Positions 1-10,288 are shown, numbered from the stretch's first letter. The stretch: 64,000 bases of DNA from Ligula intestinalis (GCA_036362985.1 JAYGXS010000002.1:99901401-99965400), one strand, 5' to 3'. The notes: generated from the sequence alone by a model not told the origin. Numbers and translations are program-made.

Positions 1-267
1 GACTATTTGGACGGCGACAAAGTTGAACTCGTGACCGATTTCCTATATATTGATGTTTTTCTTTTTGCCTTGATTGTTTATTCTTTTATTTACGTTACAC
101 AACTTTTGAATGGACTTTCCCTCCTTGTAGACTGGCTCACACACAGAGATGAACAGGCTGCCGAGAAGATACTTCTCAGACCAAAGGAGCCCCCAGATGC
201 CTTCTGTACATGAATACACATAGTTTGTACAAATATAGATTTGAACGTTTCAGACCTGTTTAAAGCA

Positions 268-736
268 AAGTCTCCCAGGTGAAAATTTAAAAATGGCAAA
301 AACAGCAAGATTTATTGGATCCATGGCATTTCAACAGAACTCTTCAGTTGCTGCCTCTCATTGCAAAACGTGAATCACTGACGAGAAAATACAAATTGAA
401 TTCACACAGATAAATTGATACAAACAACAAGGTCATAAGAAATGGCCAAGAGGCTAATCAATAACGCAAGAAAGTTAAAACACTTTCTTTTCCCGTTTTT
501 TGCTGACCATGGCGTTTAAACTTCTTATGTTATTGATTAGCCTCTTGGCCATTTCTTATGACCATGTTGTTTATATTGATTGTTCTGTATGAATTCGATT
601 TGTTTTTTCCCTTACATGATTCACGTTATGCAATGAGAGGCAGCAACTGAAGAGCTCTCTTTCTCTCGAAATGTCACGCATCCAATAAATCTTGCTGTTT
701 TGGCCATCTTTAAGTTTCAAAATTTCCTAGGTGTCT
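268..736. repeat. Foldback element, two ~210-bp inverted arms
   Basis: The segment at about 268-476 reappears in reverse complement at about 519-736, leaving a loop of roughly 40 bases. The innermost 35 bases of each arm (431-465 and 529-566) match almost perfectly, and the arms drift apart outward with small indels. No open frame of note lies inside. This is the structure of a foldback or MITE-like element, or of two head-to-head copies of one repeat. No clear target-site duplication was found at the ends. Confidence 0.8.
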
Positions 737-739
737 GGT

Positions 740-1125
740 TCCTTCAAGAGCACTGCTACCTGCTGGCTCTTCAAGGAAACGGGAGATTCGGCAAAAATTG
801 AGCTGCACTTATCGCAGTGGATTAAGTTACTAGGGAAGACCCTTTTCGCTGCCATCTTCCGGCCCGCTTCCCTGTGGGAAGAAAAGAAGCGAGACGCTGG
901 CTGGAAGGAACAGTTTATTTTGTACAGAAGAAATGGGGAATAGGTTGGAGGGAGAAAACTTCCAGTTGGATATAGATCTTCACCCGAGCAGATCAGTGTC
1001 TGAAGTGTGAGAGCGTGGATCTCATCACAAACCTCTAGAGAGTGGTCATTGTGTGAGTCAGCCTTGAAGATAATTCGCCAGACGGAGTGGGGTAGGCCTA
1101 TAAGTGCGCACATGCTACGAGGCGT
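740..1125 (+). repeat. Dispersed repeat R, copy 1
   Basis: Blocks of this sequence recur at 13340-13520 and 14500-14745 on the same strand and at 13736-13960 on the opposite strand. Shared landmarks are a 'cagtttattctgtacagaag'-like block near 910-930 and a 'gagtcagccttgaagat' block near 1055-1075. A weaker match to the 780-840 part occurs near 4920-4975. The open frames over it are not conserved between copies, so I treat it as a non-coding dispersed repeat of unknown class. Confidence 0.55.
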
Positions 1126-1214
1126 ATGAGACGAGTGTTCGCGCGGATTGCGGCTGTTGTTGTTGTTCTTATACTAACTTACCTAGTTTGCCAGCAATAC
1201 ATGGGATAAAATTG

Positions 1215-2262
1215 TTAAGGAATATGAAGGAATAAAGAATAAGGATGGAGGTATAAAATTTTTAAGAAAGGTGAAGGAATAAGGTGACTTTGTCTGAGCC
1301 GAAGCCATAGGTCTTCAGGCGTGAAGTCCGTAGGGTTGGCTGGGCAGTCGAAGGGGTGGCACGTTGTGTGGGAAGGCAGGAGGCAGTCAGGACAATTGTC
1401 CGTGACGTTGTCGAAGCATGAGGTAAGACGGCATTTGAATGAATTCAGCAGCGTGGAGAAGCCGGAACGCAGCTGGGATAGTCTGGTTCTGGCGTTTCTG
1501 GACGAGTTGGCCCTACGATCTCTGGCCATGACGTCGGAGACCGGCGGAGGAGCGTTGAGGACTCTGTTGGGATTATAGCTGCTAATGGCTTGCTCGACAG
1601 TTTCGGTGTGGATGCGCTTAACGAGGTCCGGTATCGGTAGATTAGTAGGGTACACCGAAGCATTTGGGCGGTACGCGTCTATGATAGATTGCTTCATGCG
1701 TCTAGCAGGTGGAGGGCGTGTTAGGAGACGAGTACCCGGATGTTCTGGGTTATGGGACTGCGCAATGTAGATTTTGCCTGCATGATGGAGCGAACTTTCA
1801 GAGGCAGGACTTGGGTTTCCTGATAGAGGTGATCTACATTGGTCATGTTACCACGGCCCGTGGTGATGCGGAGAGCAGCGTTCTCAACGCGTTGGACTTT
1901 CGCCCAGCTGGTGTCGCTAAATAGTAGGGCAAAGATAGCTGATGCATGCTCAGTCATTGCCTTGCCTGTTCTCCGGTGTGTCGTGACTAGCGTCTCAGTG
2001 TCCTGGCCCCAAGAAGAACCTGCCAATGCTTTTAGGGTGTTAAGCTTGGCTTTGCTGGCTTGGATGTCAGCATGGAGGTTTAGAGCCAGCATCGGGTCGA
2101 GAGAGAGGCCCAGGAGTTTAGGATACTGACATTGCGGCAGTCCAAGAGCAGGTCGAAACTTGCAATCTCGTGGTCTCCTACGGGACGCGTCATTGGAGAT
2201 GGAAGGCGCAAGCGGTTCAATACACAACCTTGAGTGTTCAAACAGGGGTTTCTAACCTGTTG
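1215..2262 (-). pseudogene. Non-LTR retrotransposon RT C-terminus, jockey-like, frameshifted
   Basis: Two minus-strand frames, 2227-1721 and 1697-1215, read as successive parts of one protein. The first has the stretch after the RT palm and thumb seen in jockey-type LINEs: KLLGLSLDPML, then LNTLKALAGSSWGQD, then RVENAALRITTG. The second has TRLSQLRSGFSTLLNS and ends in a zinc-knuckle-like CPDC...HTTCHPFDC array followed by a DLWLR block. A frameshift near 1700-1725 joins them. The catalytic palm lies upstream and is absent, so this is a 5'-truncated dead copy. Confidence 0.8.
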
Positions 2263-2334
2263 CCCGAAAAAATGATTAAAGGAGACGTGGGATTGCTAGT
2301 TTGGAAATTTAATACATATAAACACTGGAGGTTG

Positions 2335-2655
2335 TATCCCACAGCAACTAGCGATTGATGTTGTGAGCCAACTTTTAAACGAACGCTACGACGACAGTGA
2401 CAAACCTCTGAAGTCTGAACATTTGCTCGAACTCTTACGACATTGCCTTAAAACCTATTTAACATTCAGTGAGCAAATTAAAGGCACTCCCATCGGTTCC
2501 CCCCTATCAGGCCTGATTGCTGAAGTAGTCCTCCAACGGATTGAACACTTGGTCTTTACCAAGTATCAACCGAAGTTTTGGGCTCGTTATGTCGATGACA
2601 CTTTTTTCATTTCAGCGAAAATTCCCATTTCTACGATTGAAAAGTCGTGTTGGCA
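2335..2655 (+). pseudogene. Penelope-like RT palm fragment
   Basis: The frame open through 2363-2722 contains the PLE reverse-transcriptase block QIKGTPIGSPLSGLIAEV followed about 25 residues later by FWARYVDDTFFI, where YVDD is the catalytic motif. The frame continues upstream of the first possible start with CIPQQLAIDVVSQLLNERY, so the fragment starts mid-domain. Homology stops near 2655, where minus-strand PLE terminal sequence begins. The last ~25 codons of the open frame are therefore chimeric. Function is reverse transcription in the family; this copy cannot act alone. Confidence 0.8.
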
Positions 2656-2690
2656 AACGATCGTTTTCGGTCATTCATCGTCAGGCCCGT
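2652..2690 (-). ncRNA. Hammerhead-ribozyme-like motif in PLE terminal repeat
   Basis: On the minus strand the order is GGGC, CTGACGA (2679-2685), a 9-nt stem II segment, GAAA (2666-2669), the palindrome ACGATCGT as stem III (2658-2665), TT as the cleavage site, then GCC (2653-2655), which pairs with GGC. CTGACGA differs from the hammerhead core CTGATGA at one base. It lies downstream of the minus-strand PLE endonuclease fragment at 3391-2782, where PLE terminal repeats are known to carry hammerheads. Confidence 0.5.
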
Positions 2691-2781
2691 ACACGACATG
2701 GGAAATAAAATTGGTCAATTAATTACAGCGTTTATATAATCGTCAGGTCGGGGAAGGGGTGGATGAAAAGGGTGAGGGTAA

Positions 2782-3391
2782 TTAAGCAGCTGAGTTTTCC
2801 CTCGTCTCCTGAACGCGGGCGCCTGCGCGGGTAGGACGCTGGTTGCCATGCGCAGATGAGACAGGGGGGATGTTCTCGCGGTCCGCGGATTGAGTTCTGT
2901 ATGTCAGCCGCACAGCTTGCGCTTGATTATTCTCCATGGCTTCGTTTCCTGTGGCTTCAAGATGTGTTGGATTTCCGCGTGCCGTTGGCCAAGGAAGGCA
3001 GATGGCTTGTACCAGCGCCTTTTGACAGCATAGAGTGGGTGTTGCTAGCCGGATTGCCACTGCTTCTGCTGTGGCTAACACCCGTTTGCGCAGGCCTTTG
3101 GAGTAGTGTGTTGGCGTGTGGTATATGACCCGAAAGGCTTCTCTCGCGTCCACTTGGTGGTTTGTATCAATTAGATGGGCGAGGATGCGCTTGAAATCGA
3201 TCTATTCTCCCCTCTGCTGAGCCAGGCTGGTATGTGCTCGCGTATTCTCTTTTCCAGACGTTGCGTTCTTTGGCCAATATAGCCCGCTCCACAGGAACAG
3301 GTGAACGAATAGATGCACATCGATGTGGCCTGAAACGGTAGTCTGTCCTTACCTTTCATTAGTAGAAGGGGAGAGTTAGTGAAGAGAACCG
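2782..3391 (-). pseudogene. Penelope-like GIY-YIG endonuclease, inverted copy
   Basis: Read from 3391 down, the frame gives KDRLPFQATSM, CIYSFTCSCGAGYIGQRT and RLEKRIREHIPAWLSR. These are the zinc-binding CxC segment and GIY-YIG core (here AGYIG) of the PLE endonuclease, with the catalytic Arg region after it. A second frame, starting at 3153, continues with the C-terminal block EAFRVIYHTPTHYSKGLRKR and LATAEAVAIRL. A frameshift near 3170-3200 separates them. The copy is a mirror of 3558-4125 (nearly identical over ~570 bp), separated by a 166-bp unique stretch. Confidence 0.85.
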
Positions 3392-3429
3392 GTTCATCCT
3401 TCAGAACATCAAGGAACGTGCCCCAAAAG

Positions 3430-4125
3430 TCGCAATTGCAACGGCGGAAAAGAAAGATCTGTTTATAAGACTGCCGTTTATTGGAGACGCAACGAGTGAA
3501 CTAGTAAGAAGGCGCCTGAGGACAGCGGTTATGAATGCCTTCCCGGCTGCAAACTTGCGGGTTATCTTCACTAACTCTCTTCTTCTACGAATGGGAGGTA
3601 AGGACAGACTACCGTTTCAGGCCACATCTATGTGCATCTATTCGTTCACCTGTTCCTGTGGAGCGAGCTATATTGGCCAAAGAACGCAACGTCTGGAAAA
3701 GAGAATACGCGAGCACATACCAGCCTGGCTCAGCAGACGGGAGAATAGACCGACCTCAAGCTCAATCCTCGCCCACCTGCTTGATACAAACCACCAATTG
3801 GAGGCGAGTGAAGCCTTTCGGGTCATATACCGCACGCCAACGCACTTCTCCAAAGGCCTGCGCAAACGGGTGTTAGCCACAGCAGAAGTAGTGGCAATCC
3901 GGCTAGCAAAACCCATTCTATGCTGTCAAAAGGCGCTGGTTCAAGCCATCGGCCTCCCTTGGCTGACTGCATGCGGAAATCCAACACTACTGAAGCCAAA
4001 AAAGACGAAGCTACGGAGAATATTCAAGCGCAAGCTGCGTGGCTAACATACAGAACTCAATCCGCGGACCGCGAGAACATCCCCCGTCTCATCTGAACAT
4101 GGCAACCAGGGTGCTACCCGCGTTT
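3430..4125 (+). pseudogene. Penelope-like thumb and GIY-YIG endonuclease
   Basis: An open frame enters from about 3430 with the RT thumb block LPFIGDATSELVRRRL and continues through 4046 without a break. It has FPAANLRVIFTNSLLL, KDRLPFQATSM, CSCGASYIGQ and KRIREHIPAWLSR, then EAFRVIYRTPTHFSKGLRKR and LCCQKALVQAIGLPW. The RT palm is missing, so the copy is 5'-truncated, as is usual for PLEs. The endonuclease nicks target DNA in this family. From 3558 to about 4125 it is mirrored by 3391-2782, so transcripts across both could form a long hairpin. Confidence 0.85.
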
Positions 4126-4209
4126 GAACTGTGATTAATGAATGACTGAATGAGTATTTTTATTTGTAGATTAAAATACATACAGGAATTTTAAAGCTCA
4201 GATGAATAG

Positions 4210-4252
4210 TTTGCCGAGCGTACATGTGCTTTCGACAAATTCTCGTCAGGGT
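4210..4252 (-). ncRNA. Hammerhead-like motif in PLE terminal repeat
   Basis: Minus strand: CTGACGA (4243-4249), a 9-nt segment GAATTTGTC, GAAA (4230-4233), a near-palindromic 12-nt segment, TC, then GGC. The same layout with an intact CTGATGA is at 21155-21196. It follows the PLE C-terminal fragment at 4665-4403 on the same strand. Stem I pairing is poor here, so activity is doubtful. Confidence 0.4.
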
Positions 4253-4402
4253 ACAAGTTAAAACGTGTTCTTCTTTTCGTACAAGTGAGTAGTCGACATA
4301 TGGGGGAGCCGTCGATGAGTAAAGGCTGTTTATGAGGGCCGGGTTTGGTGGATTAGTCTAGAGGATGGGGAGGAGAGCAAGACAAACAGAGCGCGGACGA
4401 GT

Positions 4403-4665
4403 TTATGCCGCTAAGCGAATGTGAGCCACTCCAGATGCGGAGGTTGTAGGAAGTTCTTTTGTGCACACAAATCCGTCTTCATCAAGCTGATAACGATTGC
4501 TTCTGCTGTTGCTAGCAGGCGCTGACCTAGGGCATTTAAATAGGTTGGTGAGACCTTGTAGATCCCTCGAGAGGCTTCTTTGGGGTCCTCCCGATGTCCG
4601 GAAGCAACCCCGTGCGTCAGAAGAGAGCTGTTCATGTTTCTGAGACTTCACTTTTTCTCAGTCAT
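4403..4665 (-). pseudogene. Penelope-like C-terminal fragment
   Basis: The minus-strand frame from 4635 has DPKEASRGIYKVSPTYL, then LGQRLLATAEAIVISL, then LCAQKNFLQPPHLEW. This matches, residue block by block, the C-terminal tail of the PLE copy at 3531-4046 (EAFRVIYRTP, RVLATAEVVAIRL, LCCQKALVQAIGLPW). The overlapping second minus frame is a shadow. The GIY-YIG core itself is not present. A hammerhead-like terminal motif follows at 4252-4210. Confidence 0.7.
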
Positions 4666-5104
4666 GCCGGTAGGTGTTCCGTTATTCTTTTGGATAGGCT
4701 GTTACATAAATTTGTAGACGTTGATAGCGCTTTAATCAGCGCTGCCCTGGCCATGAAGAAGTGTGAAACGACGACCTGAATTTTAACAGGTGGAACACGG
4801 GTAGAAGAATTGAAGGTCGGCGAAGGGAATGGTTGTGGATTATGAAATTAGTTTAAGGTATGGTTTGATAGCTTACTTTGGTTACACACAAGTACATATA
4901 TATCCGTGTTACAGGTGGGTTTATCGCAGTGAGTTAAGTCAGTAGGTAAAACCCTTGTTTGAAGAAGATTTTCGTTGGGACAAAAAGTAGCTTAAGCGAG
5001 TGAATTTTTGAGTTTGGCGCCCCAACTCGTCTTCGGACTAGCGGGAATAGTGCAATGAGCAAATAACATTTCAAACGTGCTCAAGAAATCAATAGTTGTG
5101 TGAG

Positions 5105-5290
5105 GTGAGACATGACTGGTAGGTGTGGGCTCAGTTAGTCTCTATCGTGCGGCCTCTGACTTTTCCACTTTTCTTTGAGATGTTTGTACACTCCAGTCAA
5201 CTCGATACGCCGGTTGATGCATGAGTCATCGGAGTGCACGTCCCCAAGAAAATCTCGGCCTTTTTGGAGGGGCAGACACCGACGATGCGT
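5105..5290 (-). repeat. PLE terminal sequence, inverted relative to adjacent ORF
   Basis: The reverse complement of 5105-5290 matches 5795-5930 on the plus strand, including a 'ggccgaga' block, a 'gactcatgcatcaa' block and an 'aaaaatctcaaagaaa'-like block. The same sequence recurs on the minus strand at 35945-36075 and 48465-48640. The PLE endonuclease fragment at 5330-5985 is thus flanked by this end in inverted orientation on its left and in direct orientation inside its own 3' part. Confidence 0.65.
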
Positions 5291-5329
5291 TACTTGTGTC
5301 AAGCGAAGCCACACTGCTCTAACGAAGAG

Positions 5330-5985
5330 CTGAATTATTTATTCCATTTGTTTTACCGCAATGGTTCCCCCAGAGACTATTTACGCCGATGCATGAGAAA
5401 ACAACAACCCAACAAAAAGGGACCGGATATTTCTGCCCATGCGTCCAAAACACACACATGGCAAGTCCTTCCTTACATAAGGAACGTGTCTGAACTCGTT
5501 GAAAGACACTTTCGGAAACACCAAATAAAAGTGGCGCACAAACCGATGACAACTTAACGCACCCAGCTAGTACACCCCAAGGATAGGGTTGGCTGCCTTA
5601 ATAAGAAACAGGTCATCTACAAAATCGCATGCGAAGCTTGTGATACGGTAAATTGCGGCCAACCGGTAGGATCCGTCTCCACATGCATCCACGAGCACCA
5701 CTTGGCAGTAAAAAAATGTGACCATTTGTCCGAAGTAGGCTATGAATTGTCTTGGCACAGAGCACACCTTTGCATGGGACAAAACAAGCATTATGGGAGT
5801 TTGCCCCTCGAAAAAGGCCGAGAATTCCCTGAGTTCATGCACTTTGGTGACTCATGCATCAATGGATGTATCGGGTTGGCTGGACTGTGCAAAAATCTCA
5901 AAGAAAGGTGGAAAAGGCAACAGCGAATAATGATGGGCCAGCATGAACCAAAATTAGCGCCCACACCGGTTAACCCGGACTGACC
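5330..5985 (+). pseudogene. Penelope-like thumb and degenerate GIY-YIG, second family
   Basis: The frame up to 5557 carries the PLE thumb block FYRNGSPRDYLRRCMRK, then WQVLPYIRNVSELVERHFRK and KVAHKPMTT. After a frameshift near 5555 a second frame gives QVIYKIACEACDTVNCGQPV and IHEHHLAVKKCDHLS, the zinc-binding CxxC and the GIY-YIG region. GIY has decayed to VNCGQ, so catalysis is lost. This family differs from the one at 2.8-4.1 kb. It runs into PLE terminal sequence near 5795. Confidence 0.75.
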
Positions 5986-5989
5986 CTGG

Positions 5990-6284
5990 ACCGGCAGACT
6001 ACAATTTCCAATTATCCACTACGCCATTGTGACTGCTAATTATGTCCATCACGTGGTGACGCAAATTGCAGCTACCAATTAGTGCACACACATAATGACT
6101 ATGTAACTGTACGAACATGTTGGAATGTTTATTATTGCTTGCACATTTTTTCCTCGAGTCTGACGACAACCTGGGGGTCCAGTGTCGAAAATTTGCTGAA
6201 TAAATTTTGCTAATGTTCCCGAAGGACGCCTTTCCTTGAATTTAAGTTTCTTGGGCTGCCTGCCTTTCCGTTTATACGAAATTT
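5990..6284. other. Unassigned DNA
   Basis: No gene, RNA or repeat recognised between the PLE remnant and the SINE. Open frames here are short and share no motif with neighbouring elements. Confidence 0.5.
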
Positions 6285-6510
6285 AATGTCAGAAGGACAT
6301 TACCAGCAAAGACATGGGACACGAGGAAGGCCTTTTCTTCCTCATTAGGCGTCATCGTCTAGTGATATCTAACCCCAGTGTGGCCACCGAAATTGCTGCC
6401 ACACCGAGATTTGAACTCACGATCTCTCCCGTCAGGGCGAACGTCCTTACGGTTGAGTTACGAGCTCACGTTCTTGCCAGTATTAGATCGGGATTATACA
6501 GTGTCATATA
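6285..6510 (-). mobile_element. tRNA-headed SINE with hammerhead-like body
   Basis: On the minus strand, from about 6475, the sequence has a tRNA-like A box ('taactcaaccgtaaggacg') and a B box ('gagttcaaatctc') about 30 bases on, then 'gatgacgcctaatgagg', a damaged form of the CTGATGA plus stem II module seen in the other SINEs here, and the tail to about 6285. The A and B boxes are the internal RNA polymerase III promoter. A partial second copy of the tail lies at 6605-6680. Confidence 0.6.
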
Positions 6511-6604
6511 TGCGTACATCGATCTGGCAGAGGACCCACTCGTTCGTTCATATTGCCATATGTGCTCTCTCTCTCTCAAGCCTCCACCGCGAGGTAGCTA
6601 GGAT

Positions 6605-6680
6605 ATAGGCAAAAAAGATATTACCAGCAAAGAAAGGAGACATCAGGAAGGCCTTTTTTTGCCTCATCAGGCGTCATGGT
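6605..6680 (-). mobile_element. SINE tail fragment
   Basis: This matches the 3' part of the SINE at 6285-6360 (shared 'ttaccagcaaag' block, then 'aggaaggcc' and 'cctcat-aggcgtcat') about 315 bases upstream. The tRNA-like head is missing. Confidence 0.5.
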
Positions 6681-6689
6681 ATATTCTGT

Positions 6690-7765
6690 ACAGAGATAGT
6701 AGAGAATAGATTGACGGAATTTGACAGTTCCATGAGTGCATGACATCCCGCGAGGATTCAGGTTTCCTAAGTGTGTTGGCGTGGTTTTCATCACAGTGAG
6801 GTTCTGCCCGAGTCACTTTTAGCGACGATTGGCCAGAATTGGTGCATGCGCACCTGCTAGCAACCGCGAGCGGTCGTGCGGGTTGGGATCCCTACAGGTT
6901 TGCAATAAATTCCAAAGTGTGGACATATTCCAGTCTCCTTAATTTAATCCCGACCCTCTATTCCAACCATCACCCTCCTACCACTAACCCTAACGTCGAT
7001 CCTAACCCTTTCTACAATTTACTGAATGTACACCCGTAGTTCGAGATGGAGAGTCATAACGTTGTCCAACTGCGTTAATAAATGAGCATATACAGTGTTT
7101 TATGGATGGACATTACCTGGTCTTAAAAAATGTTCTCGGGTCGTTTCCGCACGAACAGTTATGGACCGATCAGTCTTTCCTCCGTTCGTTGATTAACGTT
7201 CACCTTGTTATAACGGAAAGACCCAGGCCGAGATATTACCGCGCCAGATTGTGGTGACGAAGCCCAGGGCAAAATATTTGCCGTCTTACTACACCTCATG
7301 TGAGCCCCCAGAGAGAGAACACGACAGTAAGTGTGCAGAATCGGAAGTCATTGAGTATTCTATGTACAATAAATTTAGGGAAACCAGCGTGTGTAACGAT
7401 GTCCATTGAGCCAATCAGATTTCCTTCTAAGATGGTTACCAGTCCCATCGGTTGGTTGACTCAGTGGATGATAGTGGTTTAAAATCTAATTATCGATCGT
7501 TTTGACGGCTTTTGTGCATTCGCCCATGTAGGCCGATCGATAGCCTGCTTGGGTTGTGGCTATGAATTGCAAGTTACTGCTTGCTAAGGCTGTTTTTAGG
7601 CCGCCCTAATGCACTTGATCCATTTTGCCTTGGGCATCGACAGATGCCGTGACAGCTGGACCTCTGTAGAAGCCTTTGTCGAGGCCCAAGGCAGAGCGGT
7701 ACAGATGAGTTCCGTTGGCGGTAAGGGAAACGTTCATCAACGAGTGTTAATATCCCTTGACCTAA
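6690..7765. other. Unassigned DNA
   Basis: No coding sequence, RNA gene or repeat could be supported. The short frames at 6839-7039, 7300-7482 and 7609-7872 show no recognisable motif, and the last runs into the SINE. Confidence 0.4.
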
Positions 7766-7769
7766 ACAG

Positions 7770-7960
7770 GCGAGACAATGAGCTCCTGTTTCAATTGTCA
7801 GGGCGTTTGACACTTACCAAAAGGGTCGCGAGTTCGAGGCTCTGGTTGGACACCGCTTGGGTCTGGGTATGACTGGTTGACGGCGGCTAATAAACCAGAA
7901 ATGGCCACTCCAGTCTTCCTTGTCTTTCCTGGCAATACTATATTTCCCTCATTCCCCAGA
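7770..7960 (+). mobile_element. tRNA-headed SINE with hammerhead-like body
   Basis: The head near 7795-7845 has tRNA-like features, including the B box 'gggtcgcgagttcgaggctc'. At 7871-7915 follows GACTGG, a decayed core TTGACGG in place of CTGATGA, the stem II sequence 'cggctaataaacca', GAAA, TGGCCA, CT, then CCAGTC, which pairs perfectly with GACTGG. The tail 'tcttccttgtctttcctggcaatac' matches the 3' tails of the other copies. Here the catalytic core is mutated. Confidence 0.65.
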
Positions 7961-8404
7961 CAGGTGTATAGGAAATAATTAAACGGCAGCGCAGAACGCT
8001 GATATGCCCATGTATCGCAAGACATGTGACGGGAGCCTCGGCACCTGGAATGGTAGGATTTCACAGTCACTAGATCAAAGCGCAGGGGATGGACAACGCC
8101 CTCAGTAGGCTGATCAGCGAATTGTACGACATATACAAATTTTTGTTGAAGTATAATATCGACTAAAAAGAGCACTGGAAGCTCCGCCAGCTTAGGAGAG
8201 CACTTGGAGGAGACTAGGTATTCTTTATCCAAAGGTGGGCAAATAACAAGAGGACAGAAGACGCTAGAGGCGGGAGATGCAGGCATGTATAAATCGGTAG
8301 ATTTGGACTAGATTTGTGTGATGGGAACTCAAACCACGTACATAACAAAGGATTTTGTAATTTTTTGTTTAAAAGGTTTCAATGTTAAATGATAATGAAA
8401 TATT

Positions 8405-8550
8405 AGAGGTCACAGTTACACCAAGGTACCGGAAAGACGATACCTTCTTGTGCAGGATGTCTAAAGATTTAGGACTGAAAGAGGGTTGCAATCGGAAAAT
8501 CCGCAGTGACTTCAATCCGCGCGCGATGCTAGCCTCCCGCGACTGCTAGG
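8405..8550 (+). repeat. Direct repeat bracketing the ubiquitin-like cluster, left copy
   Basis: About 145 bases here match 13588-13735 in the same orientation. They share 'ccaaggta-c-ggaaaga', 'aggatgtag/tttaggactg' and the end block 'ccgcgcgcgat'...'cgcgactgctag'. The two copies lie 5.2 kb apart and enclose all five ubiquitin-like units. Confidence 0.65.
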
Positions 8551-8644
8551 TTTTTTTCAATCACCGTTCTGTCTAAACAGATTGATCATCTTTTTGTTAA
8601 TCGTAAGTTTTTGAGAGACACTGTTTAGCTCAGTTGCATTGAAA

Positions 8645-9275
8645 ATGTCCCTGACGCTGTACATTCAAAGCCCTTGCGGTAGCACCATCACCCTGGGGGC
8701 CCCAGATACTGCAGATGCCTTGGCCAATAAGCGGAGAATCGAGCGCAAAAGAGGAATTCCGTTGGAAAAGCAACGCCTGAGCTTTAATTGGCTCATTCTT
8801 GAAAATCACCATCCCTTGGCGGACCAAAAATTAGCAGAAGACCCTACCTCGATTCTCAGCCTTCCCTTTGAATATGCCATGAATATTAAGGTGAGCATAG
8901 TTCTACCAAACCGAAGAATGAGATTCCTCAAGGTCATTGAATTGGATACGGGAAGACCCTAAAGGCACAACTTCGAAGGCTGCATGATCTGCCGATGGAA
9001 AGGTATGAATTAATGTTTAAGGACAAAGTCTTGAGAGAGAGCATAAAATGCTTGCGTCCCATGGAGTGAAGGATATGTCCGTCCGTACTGTGATGCGTTG
9101 TGAGGCGAGAGATCCTGAAAGTAAGTTCTAGCCTTCCAACGTGTTTGTCGAGACTGAAACAGGGACATACATCGAAGCGAGAGTCTTTCCCTCAGATACG
9201 GTTGAATATTTAAAGAGAGAAGTGGAATCAAATGAGGGCATTTCCGTGGGTGAGCAGCGGCAAGGCAATTGCAAG
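8645..9275 (+). pseudogene. Tandem ubiquitin-like protein, unit A (three domains)
   Basis: The ATG at 8645 opens a 78-residue domain that follows ubiquitin from end to end: STITL aligns with KTITL, RRIERKRGIPLEKQRLSF with the K29-F45 helix-turn-strand, and LENHHPLADQKL with LEDGRTLSDYNI. It has LSLPF where ubiquitin has the processed RLRGG tail, so it could not be conjugated the usual way. Domain 2 begins at 8879 (MNIKVSIVLP). A one-base deletion near 8952 shifts it to the frame ending at 9069 (LKAQLRRLHDLPMERYELMF). Domain 3 at 9144-9275 has VFPSDTVEYLKREVESNEGI. The broken frame suggests a pseudogene, unless an intron is hidden (a GTAAGT occurs at 9121). Confidence 0.7.
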
Positions 9276-9309
9276 ACGACGAAGTGTACTCCGGGTAGCA
9301 GAAAGTCCT

Positions 9310-9425
9310 AGCTTATGATTCAAAGGAGGGGTTACCTTACTTGTGTTAGCCCAAAATCTGCGTCTTCAGTACTCGTGTGCAGGCCCAGAGATTACATCAG
9401 AGTCGCGCAAGTATTACCTGACGAG
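9310..9425 (+). repeat. Repeat downstream of ubiquitin-like unit A
   Basis: Shares a 'caggcccag-gat-ac-tcaga' block and a 'ggcctacgctgtttac'-like block with 12770-12935, which lies downstream of unit D. This suggests the duplicated segment is longer than the ubiquitin-like coding part. The frame covering 9315-9689 has no recognised motif. Confidence 0.4.
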
Positions 9426-9799
9426 GTGCAGTGGCCTACGCTGTTTACTAGTACTACCTTGATCAAATGCCCCAGCGGGCACAGAGCTGCTGTCTACCAG
9501 CCAACACTCTTCGAGATAAGTCAGAGTTTACACCCCAGTGTATACAGTACGCATTTGAAAGCCGCAAGAGCGTGCGATTTTGAAAGGCGCTTTCGCTTGT
9601 TTGTACTCGTTCAGACAAGACGATGCAGCGAAGAGACATTACGGCAGCGCAACCCACCAATCCTAAGAAAGCCAAATGCCATTCGATAGGTTGGCATTGC
9701 CAGCATTCTCTGAGAGATGCAGACGCACTCGCTTTCAGTCTACTACTTCTATTCAAGCGACGCTTTTCGGCATTCCCGGACCCGTTGAGATTTAACGCG

Positions 9800-10256
9800 T
9801 GGTGGTGAGATTGGAATTATGCCCCACTCCAGAGGACGCCAGGATTTGACTCCCTTTCAAGAGCTTGCCGTTGAAAACAACTTCCTAGGAAACCTCAGAG
9901 TGCACTGTCAAAGACCAACTCACAGACAGTCGACACAACCGAAAATTCATTCACAATAGAATTTTCATTCACCCAAGGCCTCACCTCAAGTCCAGACGGC
10001 AGAGTTATACTCACCGAAATATCTATTGTAAAGTCCAAGGGAGGACTGAGGAATCCAGAGGAACAATTCCTGATGCCATAGTCCTCCATGTCGTAATCAC
10101 CTGCAAGAAGTAGACCGTTAAATATCAAGGTAAGTTACTCCCCCGATATCCACTTATAATAGTAGATCATGCACTCTAAACCCGAGACAATTTCATGGTC
10201 CGGAACATTCCTTTTAAACTTTTCCTCGCGTTTGCATTGAATGTTCAGCGTCTAGG
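9800..10256 (-). pseudogene. Tandem ubiquitin-like protein, unit B
   Basis: On the minus strand from 10256: TLNIQCKREEKFKRNVPDHE, a stop, then LTLIFNGLLLAGDYDMEDYG, which matches ubiquitin's LIFAGKQLEDGRTLSDYN. Next comes domain 2 (DISVSITLPSGLEVRPWV, then SVVSTVCELVFDSAL) and, past a stop near 9895, VVFNGKLLKGSQILASSGVG, another ubiquitin-like second half. The start codon seen in units A and D ('atgtccctgacgctg') has become 'tagtcctagacgctg'. It lies head-to-head with unit C, about 30 bases away. Confidence 0.65.
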
Positions 10257-10288
10257 ACTACTTATCCAACGTCAAGAGTTACTTTTTG

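Noticed and set aside
6970..7010. Interstitial telomeric repeat ('ccactaaccctaac', 'cctaaccc')
   Set aside because: Only two isolated matches to the CCCTAA motif, not tandem.
7798..8286. 162-codon minus-strand frame
   Set aside because: Its second half is the complement of the SINE at 7770-7960, and the first half has no motif.
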